NCBI GenBank assembly: GCA_005503065.1
Contig: SCOE01000015.1
Span: 1 to 64,000 of the forward strand
DNA: 64,000 nt
DNA from: Comamonadaceae bacterium ALPHA2B
GTDB lineage: Bacteria > Pseudomonadota > Gammaproteobacteria > Burkholderiales > Burkholderiaceae_C
Direction of reading: 5' to 3'
The notes under the pieces are model-generated. The model searched no databases and was not told where the DNA came from. It saw nothing but the letters and a program-made list of their open reading frames with translations. A program made the position numbers and the translations under genes. Positions 34,949 to 45,598 of this stretch are shown here, piece by piece. The first letter of the stretch is position 1, and each line of letters starts with the position of its first letter.

Positions 34949-37900
34949 TCGACTTCCACCAATTCGCCCTGCCCCGTGAGGAAGGCCGCGCGCACCGTGT
35001 CGCCCGGGTAGGCCTCGCGCACCGCGTCGCGGTAGCGCTGCAACTGCGCGATCAGGCTGTCGTCACGTTCCGGGTGGCCGGCGGACTTGTAGTCGAGCAC
35101 CCACCACCCTTCGCCGCGGCGGCGCACCAGCCGGTCGATGCGCAGCACCGCGCCGCCGTGCGTCAGGGTGACCTCGTTGCCGTGCCAGTCGATGGCCTTG
35201 GCGTCCCAGGCCCAGGCGCCAGCGCCGGCGCGGATGCGCTCGGCCAGCACGGCGGCGCCGCGCGCCTGCGACAGCGGCAGGCCGAACTCGCGCGCTGCGG
35301 CTCGCACATGGGCGCCCGGCACCGGCTGGCCCGGCTGTGCCCATTCGAGCAGACGATGCACGGCTTGGCCGAAGGCGGCCCAGACGGTGCCCGCAGCCGC
35401 TATCTTTTCGATAGCTGGTCGCGCAGGCGGGGCGGGCGTTGCGGGCATTTTTTTCATGAAAAAGGTGTCGTCGGATGCGCTGGCGGAGGCCCGCTCGGGC
35501 GTGGCCGTGGCAACCGCCGCGCCGACCGGCGCGGCCAACGCTTCGAGCCGCATCCACCAGCTCTGCGGATTGGCACGCGCCGCCGCCACGGCCGACACGA
35601 CCAGTTCCTCGCGCGCCCGCGTGGTCGCCACGTACAGCGCGTTGATCTCCTCGCGCTGCCGCTCGGCCTGCTCGCGCGCCAGCAACTCGGCGGCGCACGC
35701 GGGCGGCCGCTTCTCGCTGGCCAGGAAGACCAAGCGCTCGGGTGCCGGCGCCTCGCCCGGCCAGTCGACCAGCACGCCCATGGTCTGCGCGCGCTGGGCC
35801 TGCGCGTCGGTGTCGAGCAGCAGCACCAGTTCGGCCTCCAGCCCCTTGGCGCCGTGCACGGTGAGCAGTTGCACCGCATCGGCGGCGGCCACCGAGGGCG
35901 CGCGAAGCCGGCCCGCACGCAGAGCGCGCACGAAGGCGTAGGGCGTGGCGAAGCGGGCGCCATCGAGCTCGAGCGAGGCGGCCAGCAGCCCGCGCAGGTT
36001 GGCCAGCACGCCGGCACGCAGCGCCGCCGGCACGGCCGCGGCGAAGCGCGCCAGCACGTCGGCCTGGTGGTAGATGGCGTTCAGCGCGTCGTGCGGCGGC
36101 AGCGTATCGACCAGGCGTTGCCAGGCCAGCAGGCGCTCGCCGATGCCGGCCAGCGCGGGCGGCAGGTCGGTGGCCTGCGTCAGGAGCGCGAACCAGCCCG
36201 GCCTTGCCGACGCATCGGCCTGCCGCTGGCGAACGGCCAGCTCGACCAGCGCGGCGTCGTCCAGGCCGAAGATGGGCGACTTCAGCGCACGCGCCAACGA
36301 CAGCGTGTGCCGCGGCGAGACCAGCGCGTCGAGCAGCGCGGCCACGTCCTGCACCTCGGGCGCGGCGTGCAGGTCGTTCTTCTCGGGCTGCTGCACGGGG
36401 ATCTGCAAGCGCCGCAGCTCGTCCTGGAGCAGCGCGAGCCGGCTGCGCTTGCGCGCCAGCACCATGATGTCGCCGGGCGCGAGGCCGCCCACGATGCGCT
36501 CGGCGATCCATTGCGCCACCTGCCGGCTTTCGAGCTGCAACAGGCGCTCTTCGGGCAGCACGCGCGGCGTCGTGAGGCTGTCGCGCCAGGCGGGCGCCGG
36601 CTCGGCGCCGGCGTCGCCGGCCGCGGCCTTGTCGGGGCGCTCGATGCGCGGCAGCCGCATGACGGCGCCCGCCTCGGGCGACTCGGTGGTGTGGGCGCGG
36701 AAGCCCTGCGTCTCGCCGGCCTGCTGGGCCGCATCCATGACCGCGTTGACGGCCGCGATGACGCCCTGCGCGTTGCGGCGCGTGTGGTCGCACTGCAGCA
36801 GGTCGCCGCCCAGCCCTTCGCGCACGTACTGCTGGGCCGCGACGAAGACTTGCGGCTCGGCGCGGCGGAAGCGGTAGATGCTCTGCTTCGGGTCGCCCAC
36901 GATGAACACGCTGGGCCGGCGGCCGCCGGCGCCCGCATAGCTGCCCAGCCAGCCGTACAGCGCCTGCCATTGCAGCGGGTTGGTGTCCTGGAACTCGTCG
37001 ATGAGCAGATGCCGCACGCCGGCATCGAGCCGCTCCAGCACCCAGCCCCACAGTTCGGGCTCGCCCAGCAGCAGGCGCGCCGCGCGTTCGACGTCGTTCA
37101 TGTCGACCCACGCATGGGCATGCTTGACCTCGCCGTAGGTGGCGATCAGCAGGCGCGTGAGCCGCGCCACGCGTTGCTGGTACAGCCACGCCTCGTGCTG
37201 TGCCTGCGCCGCGCAGAGCAGTTGCAGCTCCTGCTCCGCGGCCTGCGCGGCCGGGAACTTCTGCAGGTTCTTCGTGAGCCGGTCTTCGTCGGCGACGAAA
37301 AAGGCCTTGCGCAGTCGCGCCAGGGCCTGCTCGGCCAGCGCTGCGTCGACCGGCGCCAGCCCCAGCACGTCGATCACCGCCTCGGCGGCCTTCTGCGGCG
37401 TCTTGTTCGATTCGCGGCCCAGCTCGCGCGCCCAGCCGATCCAGCGCTGGCGCACCGCGTCGTCGCACAGGCGGGCGGCGGGCGCCTCCACGCCGGCCAA
37501 CGCAGGCCAGCGTTCGGCGACCGGCTGCACGCCGGCGTCCACCGCGCCCGCGGCATCGGCCAGCACGAACTCGGTGCGGCGGTTGAGCGCCTCGTCGAGC
37601 GCCTTGGCGGTCTGCGAACGGCCATGGCTGGCGACCAGCGCCTCGTAGTCGGCACGCGCCGCGGGGTCGGCCACCAGCGCGGCCTGGAAAGGCCGCCAGG
37701 TGCGCGCGCGCGCCTCGGCGTCGTCTTCCAGCAGCTGGTAGCTGGCGGGCAGCTGCAGCCGCTGCAGCACGGCCAGCGGTGCGTTGCGCAGCAAGCCGGC
37801 GAACCAGGCGTGGAAGGTGCGGAACTGCACCGCACGGCCCTGGGCAAGCAGTTGCGCATAGAGCCCCGCCAGCCTCGGCGCGGCGGCCTCGGCCTGCGCA

Positions 37901-38220
37901 GGCGACATGCCGCGCGCGACGAGTTCGGGCACCAGCGCGGCCGGCGGCCGGTGCGCGAAGTCCTCCAGCCATTCGTCCAGGCGCTGGCGCATCTCGCCGG
38001 CCGCCTTCTTGGTGAAGGTGATGGCCAGGATCTCCTGCGGCAGGCAGGCCGCGTCGCCGTCTTCGAGCAGGGCGCGCAGGATGCGCGAGACCAGCATCCA
38101 GGTCTTGCCGGCGCCGGCGCAGGCCTCCACGGCCACCGATCGCCGCGGGTCGCAGGCCACGGCGTAGAAGGCTGCGCGCGGGACGAGTTGGGCGTTGTGG
38201 CGGTAGGCGGCTTGATTCAC
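34945..38220 (-). CDS. addA: AddA-like helicase-nuclease, UvrD superfamily
   Basis: ATP-dependent helicase/nuclease subunit for double-strand break resection, 1091 residues. Motifs: [18 protein letters not shown] (Walker A), [18 protein letters not shown] (Ia), [18 protein letters not shown] (II), [16 protein letters not shown] (III), [18 protein letters not shown] (V) and [15 protein letters not shown] (VI). The C-terminal nuclease has [13 protein letters not shown] and LQRYRDAV. The start is GTG at 38220, overlapping the addB stop (GTGA), with GGGAGG supplied by a family B repeat. Residues about 920-941 ([17 protein letters not shown]) are a translated family A repeat in the linker before the nuclease domain. 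Confidence 0.87.
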   Translation of the reverse strand: MNQAAYRHNAQLVPRAAFYAVACDPRRSVAVEACAGAGKTWMLVSRILRALLEDGDAACLPQEILAITFTKKAAGEMRQRLDEWLEDFAHRPPAALVPELVARGMSPAQAEAAAPRLAGLYAQLLAQGRAVQFRTFHAWFAGLLRNAPLAVLQRLQLPASYQLLEDDAEARARTWRPFQAALVADPAARADYEALVASHGRSQTAKALDEALNRRTEFVLADAAGAVDAGVQPVAERWPALAGVEAPAARLCDDAVRQRWIGWARELGRESNKTPQKAAEAVIDVLGLAPVDAALAEQALARLRKAFFVADEDRLTKNLQKFPAAQAAEQELQLLCAAQAQHEAWLYQQRVARLTRLLIATYGEVKHAHAWVDMNDVERAARLLLGEPELWGWVLERLDAGVRHLLIDEFQDTNPLQWQALYGWLGSYAGAGGRRPSVFIVGDPKQSIYRFRRAEPQVFVAAQQYVREGLGGDLLQCDHTRRNAQGVIAAVNAVMDAAQQAGETQGFRAHTTESPEAGAVMRLPRIERPDKAAAGDAGAEPAPAWRDSLTTPRVLPEERLLQLESRQVAQWIAERIVGGLAPGDIMVLARKRSRLALLQDELRRLQIPVQQPEKNDLHAAPEVQDVAALLDALVSPRHTLSLARALKSPIFGLDDAALVELAVRQRQADASARPGWFALLTQATDLPPALAGIGERLLAWQRLVDTLPPHDALNAIYHQADVLARFAAAVPAALRAGVLANLRGLLAASLELDGARFATPYAFVRALRAGRLRAPSVAAADAVQLLTVHGAKGLEAELVLLLDTDAQAQRAQTMGVLVDWPGEAPAPERLVFLASEKRPPACAAELLAREQAERQREEINALYVATTRAREELVVSAVAAARANPQSWWMRLEALAAPVGAAVATATPERASASASDDTFFMKKMPATPAPPARPAIEKIAAAGTVWAAFGQAVHRLLEWAQPGQPVPGAHVRAAAREFGLPLSQARGAAVLAERIRAGAGAWAWDAKAIDWHGNEVTLTHGGAVLRIDRLVRRRGEGWWVLDYKSAGHPERDDSLIAQLQRYRDAVREAYPGDTVRAAFLTGQGELVEVE
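35398..35462 (-). repeat. Family A palindromic repeat, copy 6 (inside addA)
   Basis: GCTATCTTTTCGATAGC, GCGCAGGCGGGGCGGGCGTTG and TTTTTTTCATGAAAAA form a family A element lying wholly inside the addA frame, without stops. The GCGCCCG arm is diverged. Confidence 0.8.
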
Positions 38221-38345
38221 GACCGGCCCTCCCGGCGAAGAGGCGTGTCCTCGGCCGCCGCCCGGCCGCCCCGAAGGCGGCCGGCCTCCCCCTCGGCGGG
38301 CTGCGTGACACGACCGGAGGGAGTGCAGAGCGGGGGGGCTTCATC
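38217..38345 (-). repeat. Family B palindromic repeat, copy 3 (3' end of addB)
   Basis: Read on the minus strand it runs from GAAGCCCCCCCGCTCTGCAC through GCCCGCCGAGGGGGAGGCC and GGCCGCCTTCGGGGCGGCC to CGCCGGGAGGGCCGGTC. It encodes the last 40 or so residues of AddB, and its GGGAGG lies 8 bp before the addA GTG. Confidence 0.72.
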
Positions 38346-40910
38346 ACTCCAGAAATCCTTGCGACAGAGCCCACGGGCGGCGCAGAACTCGCACACGGCG
38401 CCCTCGCCCAATGCGGGCATGGCGGCGCCCTCGCCGATGCGGCGCAGGTCGTGCAGGATGCCCTCGACCAGCGCATCGCGCGCCGCCACCACCTCGGTCT
38501 GCTCCACGGTCTGCGTGCCCGAAGCCTTCTCGCCCACGTTGACGTAGGCGGCGCGCAGCGTGTCCTCGTCGAGCAGCGCGGCGTAGAAGGCCAGCTGCGT
38601 GTCCTCGAAGGGCTCCTTCACGCGCTGCTTCGAGCTGTCGAGCGACTCGGTCTTGTAGTCGATGACGTAGGCGCGGCCATCGGCCTGCTGGCGGTCGATG
38701 CGGTCGAGGCGGCCGACCAGGCGCACCTCGCCCAGGGGCTGTTCCAGCCTCGGCTCGGCCTGCTCGAAGACGGCCCCTTCGTCCGCCTCGTGCGCGGACA
38801 GCCAGTCGAGGTAGCCCTCGCGCACCGCGGGCCACGCGGCGGCGAAGGGCAGGAAGTCGGCCTCGGACAGGCCCATGGCCTGCGTGGCCTGCTCGGATGC
38901 TATCGAAATCATAGCTGCCCGCGCCCGCCGGTCGGGCGTTGGCGCCGCTTTCAACGCCGCATGGAAGTGGTTCAGCACCTCGTGCAGCCAGTTGCCGAAA
39001 TCGCGCTTGTCGACCTCGCCCTCGAGCTCGTCGCTGCGCGCCAGGCCCAACTGGCGCAGCGCGAAGAAACGGTAGGGGCAATGGCGCAGGTCGTCGTAGG
39101 CACTGGCGGAAAGCTGCGTCACCGGCAGCGCGTCGCCGCGCGGCAGCGGCGGTTGCGTGGGCTGCGGTGCGAAGGGAACGAGCGAGCGCGGATCGTCGGC
39201 CGCGCGCGCCGCCCCGGCCAGGCGCAGGGCCTGCACGAAGGGACTGGGCCGCACGGGCTCGCCGCTGGCATCGAACTGACGCCACACCAGGTCGAGCGCA
39301 GGAGCCTGCAACGCCAGCGACCACGCGGCACGCTGCGCCTGCGCGAGCGTGTCGCGCAATGGCAGGCCGAGTGCGGCGCGCTGCGCTTCGGTCCAGTCGC
39401 CGGGCGGCTCGGGACTCGCAGGCAGGCGCTGGTCGTCGCAGCCGGGAATCACGACCGCCGCGAAGGCGCGTCCGAGCAGTTGCGCCAGCGGCAGCACGGT
39501 GACCGCGGGCTCGCCCATGCCGGGCACGGCCAGCACGACGCTGGCCGACTCCAGCACGTCGCGCGCCCAGGCACTGAACTCGACCGGGCTGCTGCGGCCG
39601 CTGCCGCGCAGTTCGCCCGGCGCCTCGTCGAGGTACAGCGCGCCGACGACCTCGATGCCGGCCGCGTCGGCGACCAGGGCGTCCCACTGGTCCGCGGCCT
39701 GCAGCAGCTCACGCATCGCGCGCAGCCATTCGTCCTGCATGCGCGGCCGGCCCATGGCGGCGCGGCAGGCCTCGACCTCGGCCGTGAGCCCGGCGAGTGC
39801 AGCGTCGCCCGCGCGTGCGCCCTCGCCCTCGGCCGCCTGGGCGATGAAGTGGCACCAGGCGTTCCAATCGCGCAGGCCGCGGTCGCGCAGGCGCACCTCG
39901 AGTCCATCCAGCACGTCGCCGCGCCAGCGCGGCGCGTTCTTCAGCCAGTCGAGCACCTCGTCGCTGCGCGCGTCGTGCGCGCAAGCGCGCAACGCGCTCA
40001 TGGCCTGCGCTGCAGCACGCGTGGTGGAGAGCTTCCAGCCCGTCTCGTCCTGCACCGCGATGCCATGCGCGGTGAGCTGGGCGCCGATGCGGCGCGTGAG
40101 CGCGCGGTCGGTGGCCACCAGCGCGACCGGCGTCCGGCCGGCCGCGACCCGCTGCATGACGCACGCAGCGGCGCGCTCGGCCTCGTCCTCCGGATCGTCG
40201 GCCGCATGCAGGGCCGCCAGTGCCGGGGCCTCGGGCATCGCCCCGGCGATCGGGAGCCGCAACACCTGCGATCCGAAGAGCGCGGCCAGCGACTGCGTGA
40301 GCGGGTCGGCCTGCAGGCCCTCGAGCACGATCAGCGCATCGGCCTGCGCCAGCGCAGCCCCCTCGAGCAGCACGTCGGTGGCGTACGACGAGCTGGCCAC
40401 CCAGGCCAGCGCAATGCCGTTGAGCGCACTCTCGGTGTCGAACCAGGCCGAGCCGCGGCCCGCGTCGATCGCGGGGCGCACGGACCGCGCCCAGGCCGCA
40501 CGCTGCTGCGGCAGTTGCGCCGCGGCCAGCGGCGCGAGCTGCTGCGCGATGTCGACCAGCCGACCGGCCAGCGCATGCCGCAGGCCGCCCTGGCCGGCGC
40601 GCGTCAGCAACGATTGCGCAGTGAGCAGGTCGCGCGCCATGTCGAAGGCGATGTCGTCCTCGGCCGGCACGAAGCCGCCCGCGCTGCGCGCCCAGTTGCG
40701 CGTGGTTTCGAAGCGGGGCGCGAAGCCGGCATTCCCGCACTGCGCCCACATCGCGCGGCCGATCGCGATCAACTGGCCGTAGGGCACCAGCACGACGGTG
40801 CGGGAAGGATGGAGCGCGTGCTGCGCGATGTGCGCGGCGATGCGTGCGACCAGGCCCTGCGCCGGGTCGCACCACGGCGCACGCGTGGGGTCGTTCAGGG
40901 CAGCATTCAT
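38217..40910 (-). CDS. addB: AddB-like PD-(D/E)XK nuclease, probable DNA repair protein
   Basis: Partner of AddA, 897 residues, matching the beta-proteobacterial AddB-like group (TIGR03623 type). An inactive helicase-like N-terminal part precedes the nuclease domain with [16 protein letters not shown] as the catalytic Asp/Lys motif. Iron-sulfur cysteines are in [18 protein letters not shown] and [10 protein letters not shown]. Two repeat-derived parts are present: residues about 651-671 ([19 protein letters not shown]; family A) and residues 858-897 after the last cluster Cys (family B). The second replaces the natural C-terminus. The frame is intact. Confidence 0.85.
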   Translation of the reverse strand: MNAALNDPTRAPWCDPAQGLVARIAAHIAQHALHPSRTVVLVPYGQLIAIGRAMWAQCGNAGFAPRFETTRNWARSAGGFVPAEDDIAFDMARDLLTAQSLLTRAGQGGLRHALAGRLVDIAQQLAPLAAAQLPQQRAAWARSVRPAIDAGRGSAWFDTESALNGIALAWVASSSYATDVLLEGAALAQADALIVLEGLQADPLTQSLAALFGSQVLRLPIAGAMPEAPALAALHAADDPEDEAERAAACVMQRVAAGRTPVALVATDRALTRRIGAQLTAHGIAVQDETGWKLSTTRAAAQAMSALRACAHDARSDEVLDWLKNAPRWRGDVLDGLEVRLRDRGLRDWNAWCHFIAQAAEGEGARAGDAALAGLTAEVEACRAAMGRPRMQDEWLRAMRELLQAADQWDALVADAAGIEVVGALYLDEAPGELRGSGRSSPVEFSAWARDVLESASVVLAVPGMGEPAVTVLPLAQLLGRAFAAVVIPGCDDQRLPASPEPPGDWTEAQRAALGLPLRDTLAQAQRAAWSLALQAPALDLVWRQFDASGEPVRPSPFVQALRLAGAARAADDPRSLVPFAPQPTQPPLPRGDALPVTQLSASAYDDLRHCPYRFFALRQLGLARSDELEGEVDKRDFGNWLHEVLNHFHAALKAAPTPDRRARAAMISIASEQATQAMGLSEADFLPFAAAWPAVREGYLDWLSAHEADEGAVFEQAEPRLEQPLGEVRLVGRLDRIDRQQADGRAYVIDYKTESLDSSKQRVKEPFEDTQLAFYAALLDEDTLRAAYVNVGEKASGTQTVEQTEVVAARDALVEGILHDLRRIGEGAAMPALGEGAVCEFCAARGLCRKDFWSDEAPPLCTPSGRVTQPAEGEAGRLRGGRAAAEDTPLRREGRS
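38896..38960 (-). repeat. Family A palindromic repeat, copy 7 (inside addB)
   Basis: GCTATCGAAATCATAGC, GCGCCCGCCGGTCGGGCG and TTGGCGCCGCTTT form a near-complete element, fully inside the addB frame. Confidence 0.85.
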
Positions 40911-41050
40911 GGGGTGCGGCGCAGGGCGCGACGAGGGGGAAAGCTATCGCCGCCATAGCCTGCCCGCAGGGCACGCCGGCTCTTGGTTTCTGTCACAATG
41001 GCCTGCACTGTAGCTGCACCGCAACCACACACAGCGCTAAGGAACAGCCC

Positions 41051-41383
41051 ATGGCCAGCGAACTCATCAAGCACGTTTCCGATTCCTCTTTCGAAGCCGA
41101 CGTCCTGCAATCCGACAAGCCCGTGCTCGTGGACTACTGGGCCGAATGGTGCGGCCCCTGCAAGATGATCGCCCCGATCCTGGACGACGTCTCCGCCACC
41201 TACGAAGGCAAGCTGCAGATCGCCAAGATGAACGTCGACGAGAACCGCGACATCCCGGCCAAGTTCGGCATCCGCGGCATCCCCACGCTGATGGTCTTCA
41301 AGAACGGCCAGCTCGCTGCCACCAAGGTCGGCGCGATGAGCAAGGCACAGCTCACGGCCTTCATCGACCAGCAACTCGCCTGA
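41051..41383 (+). CDS. trxA: Thioredoxin TrxA
   Basis: Main cytoplasmic thioredoxin, 110 residues. The active site [16 protein letters not shown] and cis-Pro loop [14 protein letters not shown] are exact. AAGGAA lies upstream of the ATG at 41051. It is followed by a strong terminator and then rho, the conserved trxA-rho order. Confidence 0.96.
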   Translation: MASELIKHVSDSSFEADVLQSDKPVLVDYWAEWCGPCKMIAPILDDVSATYEGKLQIAKMNVDENRDIPAKFGIRGIPTLMVFKNGQLAATKVGAMSKAQLTAFIDQQLA

Positions 41384-41399
41384 GGCTTCAGGCCCCAAC

Positions 41400-41435
41400 G
41401 AACGGCCGGCGCGCAATGCCCGGCCGTTCTTTTTT
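41400..41435 (+). terminator. Rho-independent terminator after trxA
   Basis: GAACGGCCGG (41400-41409) pairs with CCGGCCGTTC (41420-41429), followed by six T. It lies 16 bp after the trxA stop. Confidence 0.88.
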
Positions 41436-41504
41436 CCTGTCATAATCTCTCGCACTCACCGGCCTCACCCAAGCCCGGTCGAATTCCAAGGTTTGCAGGG
41501 CATG

Positions 41505-41560
41505 CACCTCGCCCCGCCGCAAACCCCTCCCCTCCCGCAGACATTCCAGAATTCCCCCCA
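41505..41560 (+). promoter_or_regulatory. C-rich, G-poor rho leader (possible rut site)
   Basis: The leader just before rho contains CCTCGCCCCGCCGCAAACCC, then CCTCCCCTCCCGCAGACATT and CCAGAATTCCCCCC, with far more C than G in an otherwise balanced GC-rich region. Such tracts load Rho, and rho is known to be autoregulated by attenuation in its leader in E. coli. Confidence 0.45.
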
Positions 41561-41572
41561 CGGGGTCATTCC

Positions 41573-42838
<1,266 letters not shown>

Positions 42839-42867
42839 GCACCGGCACACCGCCCGCAACGAAACGA

Positions 42868-42899
42868 AACGCCGCGCCTTGCGCGGCGTTTTTGTTTTT
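42868..42899 (+). terminator. Rho-independent terminator after rho
   Basis: AACGCCGCGC (42868-42877), loop CTT, GCGCGGCGTT (42881-42890), then TTTGTTTTT. Confidence 0.88.
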
Positions 42900-43056
42900 G
42901 CGCGCCGCCAGAAAGAGCCAGACCCGCCGTTGCGCCGGATCTCGGCGCCATTCGACGGTGCGCTTGCGCCCGTTCCGGTGCACGCGGCCGCCATGGGGCG
43001 GCCAAATAGCAGAGGCGCGTCTCGCCCGCACCAAGGGAAATCAAGGATTCGGAATC

Positions 43057-43091
43057 TGGCACACATCGTGCTGAATGTCGTCTGTCGACAG
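43057..43091 (+). promoter_or_regulatory. Sigma-54-type promoter and palindromic operator of the amine cluster
   Basis: TGGCACACATCGTGCT (43057-43072) matches the -24/-12 consensus TGGCACR-N4-TTGCW with one mismatch and exact GG-N10-GC spacing. The predicted start point, near 43083, falls in the perfect palindrome CTGTCGACAG (43082-43091), which is flanked by TCGTC and GACGA arms. The palindrome is a good candidate for the GntR/FCD regulator encoded at 53396. The ATG is at 43116, behind CAGGAAC. Confidence 0.55.
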
Positions 43092-43115
43092 TTGACGATA
43101 ACCAGGAACCACCCC

Positions 43116-43904
43116 ATGCCGGTGCATCACGCGCTCAGTCCCTCCATCTCCCCCGCCGAGCGCCAGGTGCGCCGGGACCTGGCCGCTGCCTACCGGCTGG
43201 TTGCCCTCTACGGGATGGACGACAGCATCTACACCCACATCTCCGCGCGCGTGCCCGGCACCGACGACCAGTTCCTGATCAATCCCTTCGGCATGCTGTT
43301 TCGCGATATCACGGCGTCGTCGCTCGTGAAGATCGACCTGGACGGCAACATCGTCGAACCGAGCGACCACGACGTGAACCCGGCGGGCTTCACGATCCAC
43401 AGCGCCGTGCATGCGGCCCGCCACGACGCCGCCTGCGTGCTGCACACCCACACCGTGGCGGGAGTGGCCGTGTCGTCGCTGGCCGGTGGATTGCAGCCTT
43501 GCAACCAGTGGGCGCTGCAGTTTCACAAGCGCGTGAACTACCACGCCTTCGAGGGCATCGCGCTCGACCACGCCGAGCGCGAGCGCCTGGTGGCCGACCT
43601 GGGCCCGACGGCGCGTGCGCTGATCCTGCGCAACCACGGGCTGGTGACGCTGGGCCGCAGCGTGGCCGAAGCCTTCATCCTCATGCACAACCTGGAGCGC
43701 GCCTGCCGCGTGCAAGTGGCCATCCAGAGCACGGGACAGCCCGTCAACCCGGTGCCCGAGGACATCTGCGAACTCACCGCCCGCCAGTACGAGAGCGGCG
43801 ACACGAACCGCCTGGCGGCCGTTCCCACCGACCCCTATGCCCGCGAATGGCGCGCACTGCTTCAGCGGCTGGAGCCGGCCAGCCCCGTTCCCTTCCGCGA
43901 CTGA
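43116..43904 (+). CDS. Class II aldolase/adducin-family protein
   Basis: Zinc-dependent aldolase/epimerase fold, 262 residues. Metal-binding His residues are in CVLHTHTVAGVAVS, and a further His is in ALILRNHGLVTLG. The N-terminal YGMDDSIYTHISARVPG and NPFGMLFRDITASSLVKID are typical of this family. Substrate unknown: members cleave or decarboxylate hydroxy-sugars or hydroxy-acids. First gene of the long operon starting at the sigma-54-type promoter. Confidence 0.85.
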   Translation: MPVHHALSPSISPAERQVRRDLAAAYRLVALYGMDDSIYTHISARVPGTDDQFLINPFGMLFRDITASSLVKIDLDGNIVEPSDHDVNPAGFTIHSAVHAARHDAACVLHTHTVAGVAVSSLAGGLQPCNQWALQFHKRVNYHAFEGIALDHAERERLVADLGPTARALILRNHGLVTLGRSVAEAFILMHNLERACRVQVAIQSTGQPVNPVPEDICELTARQYESGDTNRLAAVPTDPYAREWRALLQRLEPASPVPFRD

Positions 43905-43969
43905 GTCTCGTCACCAATTTCTCCCCAAGCCGCCTTCCTGCCCCACCTGACACCGAAAGGTCCGCACCG

Positions 43970-45532
43970 ATGAAACGCCGCCACCTGATCCAAGCCGCCC
44001 CCGCCGCCCTCGGCCTGTCCATTGCCGGAGTGCCCCTTCACAGCCTGGCCCAGGCCAGAAAGGGCATCGTCAACGTGCTGGTCCAGCCAGAGCCGCCGGG
44101 CCTGATGATGGGCATCGTGCAGAACGGGCCCACGCAGCTGATTTCCGGCAACATCTACGAAGGCCTGCTGCGCTACGACGAGAAGCTGCAGCCGCAGCCG
44201 CAACTGGCCACGTCCTGGACCATGAGCCCGGACGCCAGGACCTACGTCTTCAAGCTCAAGCCCAACGTCAAGTGGCACGACGGCAAGCCCTTCACGGCCG
44301 ACGACGTGGTGTTCTCCTGCGACGTGTTCCTGCGCAAGACGCACGCGCGTTTTCGCGCCAGCCTGGCGCAGGTGGAATCGATCAAGGCACTCGACCCGCT
44401 CACCGTGGAGTTCAAGCTCAAGCAGCCGTTCGGGCCCTTCATGGGCATCTTCGAGAACGGCACCATGCCGATGGTGCCCAAGCACATCTACGAAGGCACC
44501 GACTTCGCGACCAACCCGGCCAATGCCACGCCCATCGGCACCGGCCCGCTCAAGTTCAAGGAATGGGCCAAGGGCTCGTACATCCACCTCGTGGCCAACG
44601 AGAACTACCACCAGGTCGGCGCAGTCAACGTGGAAAGCGTGTATTTCCACGTCATTCCGGATGCCGCCGCACGCGCCGCCGCCTTCGAGTCCGGCAAGGT
44701 CGACATCGCACCGGGCGGCACGGTGGAGTACTTCGACGTGGGCCGTCTGGCCAAGCTGCCGGGCGCGGCCGTGACCACGAAGGGCTGGGAGTTCTTCGCG
44801 CCGCACAGCTGGCTGTGGATGAACAACCGCACCAAGCCGATGGACAACGTGAAGTTCCGCCAGGCCGTCTGGACCGCCATCGACCGCGAGGCCATGGCCA
44901 AGATCGCCTGGTACGGCTTCGCCAAGCCGGCCACGGGTCCGTTCAACAGCCACATCGCCTTCGCCAGCGACGACGTTGCCAAATACCCGCGCGATCTCGC
45001 CAAGGCCAAGGCCCTTCTCGCCGAGTCGGGCTACAAGGGCGAGACCCTGCGCCTGCTGCCCCTGCCCTACGGCGAATCCTGGCAGCGCCAGGCCGAGATC
45101 GTCCGCCAGAACCTCACGCAGGCCGGCATCAAGATCGAAATGGTCGCCACCGACGTGGCCGGCTGGAACCAGCGCTGCAACGAGTGGGACTTCGACCTGG
45201 CCTTCACCTACGTCTATCAGTACGGTGACCCGGCACTGGGCGTCGGGCGCAACTACACCAGCGACAACATCGCCAAGGGCTCGCCTTTCAACAACGTGGC
45301 CGGCTACGTGAACCCGAAGGTCGACGCCCTGTTCGCCGCCGGGGCCAAGGAAGGCGACCCGGCCAAGCGCAAGGCGATCTACCTCGAGGTGCAGAAGCTG
45401 CTCGTGGACGAGGTGCCCGTCGCCTGGCTGCACGAGATCAATTTCCCGACGCTGTACCGCACCAAGATCCAGAACGTCGTCAGCTCCGGCATCGGCCTGA
45501 ACGACAGTCTGGGCCGGGTGAAGCTGGCCTGA
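43970..45532 (+). CDS. ABC substrate-binding protein, dipeptide/oligopeptide type
   Basis: Periplasmic SBP_bac_5 protein of 520 residues. The signal peptide starts KRRHLIQAAPAALGLSIAG and has twin Arg. Family landmarks are NIYEGLLRYDEKLQPQPQLA, WTMSPDARTYVFKLKPNVKWHDG and FRQAVWTAIDREAMAKIAW. Homologues bind peptides, but also opines, nickel or glutathione. Ligand unknown. First component of a complete importer (45599, 46584, 47423). Confidence 0.9.
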   Translation: MKRRHLIQAAPAALGLSIAGVPLHSLAQARKGIVNVLVQPEPPGLMMGIVQNGPTQLISGNIYEGLLRYDEKLQPQPQLATSWTMSPDARTYVFKLKPNVKWHDGKPFTADDVVFSCDVFLRKTHARFRASLAQVESIKALDPLTVEFKLKQPFGPFMGIFENGTMPMVPKHIYEGTDFATNPANATPIGTGPLKFKEWAKGSYIHLVANENYHQVGAVNVESVYFHVIPDAAARAAAFESGKVDIAPGGTVEYFDVGRLAKLPGAAVTTKGWEFFAPHSWLWMNNRTKPMDNVKFRQAVWTAIDREAMAKIAWYGFAKPATGPFNSHIAFASDDVAKYPRDLAKAKALLAESGYKGETLRLLPLPYGESWQRQAEIVRQNLTQAGIKIEMVATDVAGWNQRCNEWDFDLAFTYVYQYGDPALGVGRNYTSDNIAKGSPFNNVAGYVNPKVDALFAAGAKEGDPAKRKAIYLEVQKLLVDEVPVAWLHEINFPTLYRTKIQNVVSSGIGLNDSLGRVKLA

Positions 45533-45598
45533 CCTTCCTTTCCACGCATGGGGCAGGCTCGCCAGGCCGGGCCGCTGCATGCCCGAACCGAGCTTGCG

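Noticed and set aside
35074-40958. Very long plus-strand frames (1157 and 835 codons) opposite addA and addB
   Set aside because: Both are antisense to genes with complete helicase and nuclease motifs, and their translations show only compositional bias.
42965-42982. NtrC-like site TGCGCC-CGTTCC-GGTGCA about 100 bp upstream of the sigma-54-type promoter
   Set aside because: The position is right for an enhancer, but the spacer is 6 bp instead of 5 and one half-site has a mismatch. Kept only as a note.
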